In this document: positions 47,969 through 58,476 of the stretch, piece by piece
Numbering within the stretch: position 1 is the stretch's first letter
Layout: each line of letters begins with the position of its first letter
DNA from: JACQFZ01 sp036381895
GTDB taxonomy: Bacteria > Pseudomonadota > Gammaproteobacteria > Acidiferrobacterales > Sulfurifustaceae
Direction of reading: 5' to 3'
Length of the DNA: 64,000 bases
NCBI GenBank assembly: GCA_036381895.1
Contig: DASVBY010000047.1
Span: forward strand, 1-64,000
Position numbers and translations under genes: made by a program
The notes under the pieces: model-generated
Seen by the model: only the letters and a program-made list of their open reading frames with translations
Databases searched by the model: none
What the model was told of the DNA's origin: nothing

Positions 47969-48730
47969 ATGGCAGCGGCACTGCATCTCGGCGCAGCGGA
48001 CTTCCAGACGCTGCTCCAACGCCTCGGCCCGTCGCTCGGACTGTGGCGCGCCGCCGAGATCGCGGTGCTGCGCACGCAGCGCTACGTGCCTCCGGTGCTG
48101 GACCTCGGCTGCGGCGACGGCATCGTGGCGTCGCTGGTGCTCCCGCGAATCGACATCGGCGTCGATCCGTCGGGCGAGGCCATCGCGCGCGCCGCTCGGC
48201 TCGGCTGCTACGTCCGCCTCGAGCCGGTGGCCATCGAGCACCTCGCCCTCGCCCCGGCGAGCGTCGGCACCATCATGAGCAATTCCGTGCTCGAGCACGT
48301 CGCGGATCTGCCGCTCGTGCTGCGCGCTGCGGCACGGCTGCTGCGCCCGCGCGGCAGGCTCATCTTCACGTCGCCGACGGAAGCGTTCAGCGCCTGGCTC
48401 GCCGTGCCCTCGTCCCGCTACGCCGCCTGGCGCAACGCCCACTACGAGCACCGCAACCTCTGGCCGGTGCCGCAATGGGCGCATCATCTTCGGCAGGCCG
48501 GGCTGCAGATAGTTTCGGTTCGCCCCTACCTGCGTCGCGGCCTGGTCACGGCCTGGGACGCGCTCGAGCTGGCGCAGCGCGTGTGGATCGGCCGCCGCCG
48601 GCTGTTCGGCCTGGTGTGGCGCCGCGTCCCGCCGCAGCAGCTCGCGCGTCTCGCACGGCGACTCGCGCGGCTCGACCTGAGCGCGCCGCCTCCCGGCGGA
48701 GGACGGCTGATCGTCGCCGAGAAGGCTTGA
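47969..48730 (+). CDS. SAM-dependent methyltransferase
   Basis: A 253-residue class I methyltransferase. Motif I is LDLGCGDGIVASLVL (about 43-57), strand 2 ends in IGVDPSGEAI, and NSVLEHVADLPLVLRAAARLLRPRGRL is the usual motif II/III block with Glu-His. No leader or membrane segment. It is divergent from the UdgX gene. The substrate is unknown; the layout resembles methyltransferase-11 domain proteins acting on small molecules or glycans. Confidence 0.82.
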   Translation: MAAALHLGAADFQTLLQRLGPSLGLWRAAEIAVLRTQRYVPPVLDLGCGDGIVASLVLPRIDIGVDPSGEAIARAARLGCYVRLEPVAIEHLALAPASVGTIMSNSVLEHVADLPLVLRAAARLLRPRGRLIFTSPTEAFSAWLAVPSSRYAAWRNAHYEHRNLWPVPQWAHHLRQAGLQIVSVRPYLRRGLVTAWDALELAQRVWIGRRRLFGLVWRRVPPQQLARLARRLARLDLSAPPPGGGRLIVAEKA

Positions 48731-48947
48731 GTCGGACCGGAAGCACGCGTCGCGCTCGTGACGCGCAACCGTTTGCCGGCACGCCCGTCGGTCCGCAGCG
48801 CGATCGGAGCGGAACGGCTCTCTGCGTACGCCTCCTGCTGCCCTCTACGACTGCACCCGGGTCGGCGATATCGCGGCCGCGCCGATCAGGCGCGCGCCCG
48901 GCGCACGACGTGCGCTGCATCGAGCCCGGGTGCGCCGCGCATGCGGA

Positions 48948-49604
48948 TCACGCGGTTGCGTCGAGCGCGAGCGGCGGCAGCTGTTCCTTGTTGTTGCGGG
49001 CGCGCAGCAGGTTCCAGTAACCGAACAGGTTCACCCGCTGCTTGTCGATGATCTCGAGGCGGGTGTCGCGCACGAACGTCTCGAGCGAGAAGTCGGGATG
49101 GAACCCGACGAGGCGCGACAGCGGCGCGAGCAGGCTTTCGACGCCGCCGACGATGGGATTCGGGCTGTGGAAGTGATTGACGATGAAGATCTCGCCGTCC
49201 GACCGGCACACCCGCCGCATCTCGTCGACGAGACGACGCGGATGCGGCACCACCGAGACCACGTACATGGCGACGACCTTATCGAAGCTGTCCGAGGGGA
49301 AGGACATGCGCTCAGCGTCCATGACGTGGAGCTCGACGGTGCTGCTGGTGCCTTGGCGCTCGATGCGCGCACGGGCACGCTGCAGCATCTCGGGCGAAAC
49401 ATCGATGCCGGTGATGTGGACGCCGGGCGGATACAAAGGCAGCGACAGACCGGTGCCGACGCCGACCTCGAGCACGCGGTCGCCGGGACGGCAGTTCATG
49501 CGCTCGATGACCGCCTTGCGCCCCGGCTGGAACAGCGCGCCGAAGTAGAGATCGTACAGCCGCGCGTACCGGCGGTACGCCTTTTTTATTGCTTCTAACT
49601 CCAT
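48948..49604 (-). CDS. pmtA: Phosphatidylethanolamine N-methyltransferase-like (PmtA)
   Basis: A 218-residue methyltransferase resembling the Rhodobacter-type PmtA that converts phosphatidylethanolamine to phosphatidylcholine at the membrane surface. The N-terminal AYRRYARLYDLYFGALFQPGR is typical, motif I is VLEVGVGTGLSLPLYP (about 44-59), and the C-terminal block NHFHSPNPIVGGVESLLAP fits PmtA. A strong GGAGGT site precedes the ATG. It may be a membrane-lipid enzyme; related UbiE-like activities are not excluded. Confidence 0.78.
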   Translation of the reverse strand: MELEAIKKAYRRYARLYDLYFGALFQPGRKAVIERMNCRPGDRVLEVGVGTGLSLPLYPPGVHITGIDVSPEMLQRARARIERQGTSSTVELHVMDAERMSFPSDSFDKVVAMYVVSVVPHPRRLVDEMRRVCRSDGEIFIVNHFHSPNPIVGGVESLLAPLSRLVGFHPDFSLETFVRDTRLEIIDKQRVNLFGYWNLLRARNNKEQLPPLALDATA

Positions 49605-49711
49605 CCAGACCTCCCTAAAGTCGAACCGGCACTTCGAGCCGACGCACGGCAGCGCGGGCGAAAAAATACCCTATCGCCTGCCGGGGCGCAAAGTGTTCGG
49701 GGATGGAGCCG

Positions 49712-50011
49712 CTAGGATTCTCGCGCGTGCTTCGCTCCATGGCGTTTTCCGGCTTCCATTGCTTTCCGCAGCCGCGCATGCACTTCATCGGGCGCGAGCG
49801 CGTCGACCGCGACGATCTTGTGCGCCGCCGCGGCGCCCGCGACCAGACGCACGCGCGCCACAGGAACGCCGAGCGCCGCGGCGAGCACGGCGAGCACCGC
49901 CGCGTTGGCGCGCCCGTCCTCGGGCGGCGCGGCGACGCGCACCTTGAGCTCCTCGCCGACCCACCCGGCGAGCTCGGTGCGCGCCGCGCGGGGCACGACC
50001 TTCACCCGCAA
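49712..50011 (-). CDS. DUF167 family protein (YggU-like)
   Basis: A 99-residue small alpha/beta protein. It shows the family pattern RVKVVPRAARTELAGW, LKVRVAAPPEDGRANAAVLAVLA and VRLVAGAAAAHKIVAV. DUF167 proteins are widespread and of unknown function. The ATG at 50011 lies 49 bp downstream of the htrA stop on the same strand, so it could be the last gene of a clpB-htrA-DUF167 run, but no ribosome site is strong. Confidence 0.85.
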   Translation of the reverse strand: MRVKVVPRAARTELAGWVGEELKVRVAAPPEDGRANAAVLAVLAAALGVPVARVRLVAGAAAAHKIVAVDALAPDEVHARLRKAMEAGKRHGAKHARES

Positions 50012-50060
50012 CCGCGCTTCCGTCAGCCGGCCCTCCCCGACACCGGCGCGGCGGCGTTAC

Positions 50061-51569
50061 TCACGGCCGCAGCGCAAGGAACAGCCTGCCGCCGCGGCGA
50101 TTTAGCAGCAGCAGCGCACCGTCCTTCTTGGACAGCTTCGCCGCGATGCGCCGCAAGTCCTCGACGGAACGCACCGGCTGCCGGTTGACCTCGAGAATGA
50201 CGTCGCCCGGCTGCACGCCCGCCGCCGCTGCGGGGCTGTTCGGATCGACACCGGTAATGACGACGCCGCGCGTCGTCGGCGGGAGTCCGAGCTGTTGCGC
50301 GATCTCGGGGGTGAGATTGCGCGCTTCGAGCCCCGAGAGCGCCGACTCGCCGCCGGTTTCCGCCCCCTCCGACTCTTCCGAGCCCGCCTCCGCGATGTCC
50401 TTCGGCTGCTCGGCGATCTTCACGTTGAAGACCTGACGCTTGCCGTCGCGCACGACCTCGACCTTGACCGACTTACCGACCGGGGTCTGCGCCACTATGT
50501 TGCGCAGCGCCGTCGGGCCATCGACCGGCCGGCCGTCGAAGCCGACGATCACGTCGCCCGACTGCAGCCCGGCGTTCGCCGCGGGGCTGTCGCCGAGCAC
50601 TTCGCTCACGAGCGCACCGCGCGCCTCCTTGAGCCCGAACTGTTCCGCGAGGTCGCGCGTCACCTCCTGTATCGATACCCCCAGCCATCCGCGCGTGACC
50701 TTGCCGGTCTTGATGAGGCTGTCCATCACCGTGCGCGCCATGTTGGCCGGCACCGCGAACCCGATGCCCATGTAGCCGCCGCTGCGCGAGAAGATCGCGG
50801 TATTGATGCCGACCAGCTCGCCGCGGCTGTTCACCAGCGCTCCGCCCGAGTTGCCGGGGTTGATGGCGGCGTCGGTCTGAATGAAGTCCTCGTAGTCGGC
50901 GATGCCCACGTTGGCACGGCCGACCGCGCTCACGATGCCCAAGGTAACGGTCGAATTGAGCGCGAACGGGTTTCCGATCGCCAGCACGAACTCGCCGACC
51001 TCGAGCTGATCCGAGTCGCCCCAGGGAACGACGGGCAGGTCCTTCGCATCGATCTTGATGACCGCGAGATCGGTCTTCGGGTCGGTGCCGACGATTTTCC
51101 CGGTGAACTCGCGCTTGTCGGCGAGCAGCACGCGGATCTCGTCGGCCTTGGCGATCACGTGATTGTTCGTGATGATGTAGCCCTCCTTCGAAACGATCAC
51201 GCCGCTTCCAAGGCTGTTCTCGCGGCGCTCGCGCGGAATCTGGAAGCGGCGGAAGAACTCCTCGCCGAAGAACTGGCGGAAGAACGGATCGTTCATGAAC
51301 GGCGCCATCTGCTCGCCGCCGGGCGCCTTGATCACGCGTGTGGTCGAGATGTTGACCACCGCCGGCGTTACCGCCTTCACGACCGGGACGAAGTTGCCCT
51401 GTGGACCGGCCGGTTGCGCGAGCGGCGCCTGCACCGCGGGCTCGGCGCTATCGGCGACCGGAATCCAGTCGAGGCGCGAGGACAGCACGATTCCGAGCAG
51501 CACTCCGCCGAACAAGAACAGGCCTGCGACGAGGCCCACCCGAAACGAATGACGCTCAGTTGTTCTCAT
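50061..51569 (-). CDS. degQ: Periplasmic serine endoprotease of the DegP/DegQ (HtrA) family
   Basis: A 502-residue envelope protease and chaperone. The N-terminus has a hydrophobic helix (about 11-32; signal or anchor). The catalytic triad motifs are NNHVI, DLAVIKI and NPGNSGGAL. Two PDZ domains follow, one from about 290-385 and one from about 420-500, joined by a Glu/Gly/Ser-rich linker (AEAGSEESEGAETGGES). The ATG at 51569 follows AGGAAA; the longer frame overlaps clpB. It lies 73 bp downstream of clpB, forming a protein quality-control pair. Confidence 0.94.
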   Translation of the reverse strand: MRTTERHSFRVGLVAGLFLFGGVLLGIVLSSRLDWIPVADSAEPAVQAPLAQPAGPQGNFVPVVKAVTPAVVNISTTRVIKAPGGEQMAPFMNDPFFRQFFGEEFFRRFQIPRERRENSLGSGVIVSKEGYIITNNHVIAKADEIRVLLADKREFTGKIVGTDPKTDLAVIKIDAKDLPVVPWGDSDQLEVGEFVLAIGNPFALNSTVTLGIVSAVGRANVGIADYEDFIQTDAAINPGNSGGALVNSRGELVGINTAIFSRSGGYMGIGFAVPANMARTVMDSLIKTGKVTRGWLGVSIQEVTRDLAEQFGLKEARGALVSEVLGDSPAANAGLQSGDVIVGFDGRPVDGPTALRNIVAQTPVGKSVKVEVVRDGKRQVFNVKIAEQPKDIAEAGSEESEGAETGGESALSGLEARNLTPEIAQQLGLPPTTRGVVITGVDPNSPAAAAGVQPGDVILEVNRQPVRSVEDLRRIAAKLSKKDGALLLLNRRGGRLFLALRP

Positions 51570-51642
51570 TTTCCTCAATGGCTCCTGGAGCTGGGGCGCG
51601 ACAGAGACATGGATCGAGAAAACCCCGGAAAGTTTCGGGCCG

Positions 51643-54252
<2,610 letters not shown>

Positions 54253-54292
54253 GGGGCAGCTCCGGTACAGCGAATAGGGTTGGTTGCGTCCT

Positions 54293-54321
54293 TAATCGGG
54301 ATACCGCGGCCCGATTTCAAC
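54293..54321 (-). promoter_or_regulatory. Sigma-32-type (heat-shock) promoter of clpB
   Basis: On the minus strand GTTGAAA (54315-54321) and CCCGATTA (54293-54300) are separated by 14 bases. This fits the heat-shock consensus CTTGAAA-N11-16-CCCCATNT with one mismatch in the -35 and two in the -10. The start of transcription would be about 35 bases before the clpB ATG, consistent with the known heat-shock control of clpB. Confidence 0.6.
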
Positions 54322-54353
54322 CCGCTGCCGGCCGCTACCGCGCGCGACGCCGC

Positions 54354-55049
54354 TCAGTCCGCGCAGGGCGGATCGTGCAGCGCCCGGGTCAGCTCCTCGA
54401 GACAGCGCTGCGCGCTCTTGCGCTCGCAGTGCAGCAGCGCGCGCGGGTGCAGGCGCGCCTCGCTCGGCATGAGCACCGCCGGCGCCCCCCAGCCCTGTCC
54501 GCGCACCCCCGTGATCCGGACCGGCAGGATCGGCGCGCCCGTCATGTGCGCGAGCACCACGACCCCGCGGCGGAGCGGGATCGGCGGCAGGTGATCGGGG
54601 TGGATCCGCCCCTGCGGAAAGAGCGCGACCACCTCTCCGGCTTCGAGCGCGCGCCGAGCGGCATAGAAGGCCTTGTGCGGATCGCGGCTGCGGTCGACCG
54701 GGATACAGCCGATGGCGCGGAACAGCCACTTGAACCACCAGCGTTCGTACTCTTCGCGCGCGATCATGAAGCGCAGCGGACGACGGCTCGCGGCGATGAG
54801 CAGCAGCGGATCGAGCCCCGACACGTGATTGCTGGCGACGAGCACCGGACCTTTTGCCGGCAGCTCCAGCGTCTGGCGCGGCAGGCCATGGAAACGGCGG
54901 CAGAAAATGCGGTTCAAGCCATCGAGCCGGTTGAGCCAGCGCCCGCCCCAGTCCGCCTCCTGCGCGGCTTCGCAGGCCTTGAGCGCGCGGCGCCACAGCC
55001 AGGCACCGGCAACCAGGAGCGCCGCCAAGACAAGCCAGCCGTAGCTCAC
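54354..55049 (-). CDS. 1-acyl-glycerol-3-phosphate acyltransferase-like protein
   Basis: A 231-residue membrane acyltransferase of the PlsC group. An N-terminal helix (about 4-22) anchors it. Motif I is NHVSGLD (H-x4-D, about 70-76). Motif III is FPQGRI, where the usual FPEG Glu is Gln. PVRITG is the fourth element. The GTG at 55049 overlaps the MFS gene stop (GTGA), so the two are coupled. The lipid substrate is uncertain, and the FPQG change may lower activity. Confidence 0.8.
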   Translation of the reverse strand: MSYGWLVLAALLVAGAWLWRRALKACEAAQEADWGGRWLNRLDGLNRIFCRRFHGLPRQTLELPAKGPVLVASNHVSGLDPLLLIAASRRPLRFMIAREEYERWWFKWLFRAIGCIPVDRSRDPHKAFYAARRALEAGEVVALFPQGRIHPDHLPPIPLRRGVVVLAHMTGAPILPVRITGVRGQGWGAPAVLMPSEARLHPRALLHCERKSAQRCLEELTRALHDPPCAD

Positions 55050-56380
55050 GGAGCCGTCAGTGCGGCGGCGCGGCCGCGGCGCTCGTCGACGCTCGTCAGC
55101 ATCAGCAGACCCGCGACGAAAAAGGCGGAAGTCCCGAGGAGCGCCAGCCGGTGGTTGCCGCCGCTCAGATAGGTGACGAGCCCGTAGCTGAGCGGTCCGA
55201 CCACGGCAGCGAGCTTGCCGGCGAGCCCCCACAGGCCGAAGAACTCGGCGGCGCGTTCGGGCGGCGAGAACTGCCCCACGAGCGCGCGCCCGGCCGACTG
55301 CACCGCGCCGAGCGCGAGCCCGACCATGTTCGCGACCACCCAGAAGCCGGCGCGCGTCTCCACGAAATAGGCGCTGATCAGGGCCGCGGTCCAGATCGCG
55401 AGCGTGATCGCGAGGGTGCGCACCGACCCGAGCCGGTCCTGCAGCGATCCGAAGCCGAACGCGCCGATAGCGGCCGCGATGTTGGCAACGAGGATGAGCA
55501 CGATGTTGTCGCGCATCGTGAAACCCATTACTTCCTGCGCGTAGACCGCGGTCAGCACCACCACCGCGTTCACGCCGCAGTAGTAGACCGCGAGCGTCGC
55601 CAGGAACCGGAACAGGTCCTTGTAGTGGCGCGCGTGCCGCAGCGTGTGCCCCACGCGCCGGAAGCCCAGCCGCAGGTAGCTCTCGCCCGGCGGGAGCGGC
55701 TGCGGGCGCGCGCGCTCGCGCAGCCAGAGGAAGGTCGGCAGCGCCGCGACCGCGAATATCGCCGCCGTGATCCACAGCGTCACCGGCACGTATTCGTTCG
55801 CGGGCCGCTCGTGCGCCCGCGCCCATTCGATGTAGCCGAGGCACGCCCCGAGCACCAGCAGCCCACCGACGTAGCCGAGCGACCAGCCGTAGCCCGAGAT
55901 CCGCCCGATGTTGCGCTCGTTCGAGATCTCCGGCAGGAACGCGGCCACGAAGTCTTCCCCGGTCGAGAACATGAATGTCGCGACGATCACGAGCGTCATC
56001 GCGAGCAGGATGTCACCGGGACCGACGAGACCGAGCATGGCCGTGAAGACCACGCAACCGATCGTGGTCGCGGCGAGAAAGCGCTTCTTGTGCGCCCCGT
56101 GGTCGGCCACGGCGCCGAGCACGGGCGCCGTGAGCAGCACGAGCGCGTTCGTAATCGCCATCGCCACGGTCCAGAGCAGCGTCGCGACGCTCTTGGTCTC
56201 CGGAGCGCCGGCGACGACGCCGACGAAGTATGCGTTGAAAACCGCGGTGAGGACGACCGTCGTATAGCCCGAGTTCGCGAAGTCGTACATCGCCCAGGCG
56301 AAAATCTCGCGACGGGCGGGCGGGCCGGCGAGCCCGGCAGGCGCAGCGGCTGAACGCACGGAGGGCGAAGCGCCGATCAT
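55046..56380 (-). CDS. MFS transporter, UMF1 type
   Basis: A 444-residue twelve-helix transporter with the Atg22/UMF1 family start REIFAWAMYDFANSGYTTVVL and the internal FLPEISNERNIGRISGYGWSLGYVGG block. The latter is diagnostic. It probably exports amino acids or related compounds; the family's bacterial substrates are not defined. It ends in a 4 bp overlap with the acyltransferase, and its start is 246 bp from divergent nadC. That shared upstream region shows no clear promoter to me. Confidence 0.87.
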   Translation of the reverse strand: MIGASPSVRSAAAPAGLAGPPARREIFAWAMYDFANSGYTTVVLTAVFNAYFVGVVAGAPETKSVATLLWTVAMAITNALVLLTAPVLGAVADHGAHKKRFLAATTIGCVVFTAMLGLVGPGDILLAMTLVIVATFMFSTGEDFVAAFLPEISNERNIGRISGYGWSLGYVGGLLVLGACLGYIEWARAHERPANEYVPVTLWITAAIFAVAALPTFLWLRERARPQPLPPGESYLRLGFRRVGHTLRHARHYKDLFRFLATLAVYYCGVNAVVVLTAVYAQEVMGFTMRDNIVLILVANIAAAIGAFGFGSLQDRLGSVRTLAITLAIWTAALISAYFVETRAGFWVVANMVGLALGAVQSAGRALVGQFSPPERAAEFFGLWGLAGKLAAVVGPLSYGLVTYLSGGNHRLALLGTSAFFVAGLLMLTSVDERRGRAAALTAP

Positions 56381-56626
56381 GTACAAGGACGCGCCGCGGC
56401 TGTCGGCCCGCGCGCCGGACCGATCGGTGAAGGGGCGCGTCCGTCGGGTGCCGGATCGCTCAATGTGCGGACGCGCGCTGGCATCGGTTCCTGTAATCGC
56501 TTCGGCCGGGGCGGAGGATAACCGGAGCCGGCGCGCTGTCAACACCGCCTGCCTGCTCCGCGGCTCGGCTCCAGACCTGTATCCTAGTAGCATTAGCGCA
56601 AGCCGCCATTCCGCCGAGCAAGTCGA

Positions 56627-57472
56627 ATGCCTCCCGCACACGCCGTCAGTTCGTCCTACATCGCAGAAACCGTGCGCCGAGCGCTCGCGGAGGACATCGG
56701 CCCGGGCGATCTGACCGCCGGCCTCATCCCGGAAACCGCGCACGCCCGGGCGCGGCTGATCACCCGGGAAAAGGCGATCCTCTGCGGCACCGCCTGGTTC
56801 GACGAAGTCTTCCGCCAGCTCGATGCGCGCATTCGGATCGCCTGGGAAGCGGCCGACGGCGACGCCGTTCGGCCGAATCAGTTGCTCTGCCGGCTCGAGG
56901 GGCCCGCGCGCCCGATCCTGACCGGCGAGCGCAGCGCGCTCAACTTCCTGCAACTGCTCTCGGGCACCGCGACCGCCGCGCGCCGCTACGTCGAGGCCGT
57001 TGCCGGCACCGGCGCCGTGATCCTCGACACGCGCAAGACGCTCCCCGGGCTGCGCCTGGCGCAGAAGTACGCGGTGCGCTGCGGCGGCGCCGAAAACCAC
57101 CGGATCGGGCTCTACGACGGCATCCTTATTAAGGAGAACCACATCGCAGCGGCGGGCTCGATCGCCGCGGCGGTGCGCGCCGCGCGCGCCCGGGCGCCGG
57201 CCGGGGTGTTCATCGAAGTCGAGGTGGAGAATCTTGCGCAGCTGCGCGAAGCGCTCGCGGCCGGAGCCGAGCGCGTTCTCCTCGACAACTTCGCGCCGGA
57301 GGACATTCGGGCGGCGGTGCAGGAGGCGCGCGGACGCGCGAAGCTCGAAGTGTCGGGCGGCGTGACGCTCGCGACGATCCGCGCCCTCGCCGAGAACGGC
57401 GTCGATTACATCTCGATCGGCGACATCACCAAGAACGTGCGCGCAGTGGACTTGTCGCTGCGGTTTGGCTGA
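56627..57472 (+). CDS. nadC: Nicotinate-nucleotide pyrophosphorylase (carboxylating) NadC
   Basis: NadC condenses quinolinate with PRPP in de novo NAD synthesis. The 281-residue protein has ALAEDIGPGDLT near the start, LNFLQLLSGTAT, the PRPP/quinolinate loop LDTRKTLPGLRLAQKYAV, GGAENHRIGLYDGILIKENH, IEVEVENL and a C-terminal barrel end VDYISIGDITK. All the basic residues that grip the substrates are present. No nadA or nadB in this window. Confidence 0.96.
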   Translation: MPPAHAVSSSYIAETVRRALAEDIGPGDLTAGLIPETAHARARLITREKAILCGTAWFDEVFRQLDARIRIAWEAADGDAVRPNQLLCRLEGPARPILTGERSALNFLQLLSGTATAARRYVEAVAGTGAVILDTRKTLPGLRLAQKYAVRCGGAENHRIGLYDGILIKENHIAAAGSIAAAVRAARARAPAGVFIEVEVENLAQLREALAAGAERVLLDNFAPEDIRAAVQEARGRAKLEVSGGVTLATIRALAENGVDYISIGDITKNVRAVDLSLRFG

Positions 57473-57618
57473 AAGGGAACCGGGAGCCATCGCGATTGGG
57501 CGGTGGCGGGAACCGCGCTGCTTCGGTTGCCCGCGTTATCGTCCGCACGCCTCCGGCGGTCCACCGCCACCCGGATTGCGATCAACGGCGTCTTCCCCCG
57601 CCCGCCGCGCCGCCTCGC

Positions 57619-58476
57619 TCAATCGTGCGTTGACGCCCCGGGGCAGGCGTGGCGCGAGAGCCACGCGACGAGGCGATCGCGCATGGGTGCGGTGCGAAAC
57701 GCCTGGATATGCCCGCCGGGCACGCGCCAGAGCTCCTTCGGCTCGCGCGCAGCTTCGTACAGCCGCTCGGCGTGCGCGATCGGGACGATGTCGTCTTCCT
57801 CGCCGTGCACGAGCAGCAGCGGGATCGGCGCAATGCGCGCTACCGCGGCGAGCGGGCTGTAGGCATCGGAGAGCGTCAGGCGCGGCAGCCACTGGAACGG
57901 CCACGTGAGCCAGAAACCGGCGAGCTTCTCCTGCGCGATCGCGCGCGGGCTGGCGAAGGCGCTCTCGACCACGAGCGCGCGAATATCGCCGCGGTAGCTC
58001 GAATGCGCAACGTAGTGGATCGCGGCGGCGCCCCCGAGGCTCTGCCCGAAGACGACGATCGGTGCCGCTCGGTCGCGGCGCCCGCGCAGGTAGCGCACGG
58101 CGGCATCGATGTCCTGCTGAATGCCGCGAAACGACGGCGAGCCGCGCGACGCCCCGTAGCCGCGGTAGTCGAGCATCAGCACGTCGAAGCCGCGCGCCGG
58201 CAGCCAGTAGACGCTCGCGATGTGCGTGCTCACGTTCTCGGCATTGCCGTGGAGGAACAGCACGCGCGCGCAGGCGCGGCCGGCGGCCGGAAGGTACCAG
58301 GCGTGCAGCCGCACCCCGTCGCCGGCTTCGAACGCCACGTCCTCGTACGCGAGCCCGATGTCGCGCGGCGTGCGCACGTGCTCGGACGAGGGATAGAAGA
58401 ACAAGCCGGCGCAGCCGGCGAGCGCGAGCGCGAGAACGGCGGCGCCGGAACGGCGGATCAGAAATAGTAGTGCCAC
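57619..58476 (-). CDS. Alpha/beta hydrolase, predicted lipoprotein
   Basis: A 285-residue hydrolase starting at a GTG that overlaps the upstream DUF4105 gene by 19 bp. It begins with a lipobox (ALAGC), so it is probably envelope-anchored. It has VLFLHGNAENVSTH, MLDYRGYGASRG, FGQSLGGAAAIHYV (Ser about 145) and HGEEDDIVPIAHAE, with the His near VPGGHIQAF. The pattern fits the YpfH/BEM46-like group; the substrate is unknown. The coupling to DUF4105 suggests a joint envelope function. Confidence 0.82.
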   Translation of the reverse strand: MALLFLIRRSGAAVLALALAGCAGLFFYPSSEHVRTPRDIGLAYEDVAFEAGDGVRLHAWYLPAAGRACARVLFLHGNAENVSTHIASVYWLPARGFDVLMLDYRGYGASRGSPSFRGIQQDIDAAVRYLRGRRDRAAPIVVFGQSLGGAAAIHYVAHSSYRGDIRALVVESAFASPRAIAQEKLAGFWLTWPFQWLPRLTLSDAYSPLAAVARIAPIPLLLVHGEEDDIVPIAHAERLYEAAREPKELWRVPGGHIQAFRTAPMRDRLVAWLSRHACPGASTHD

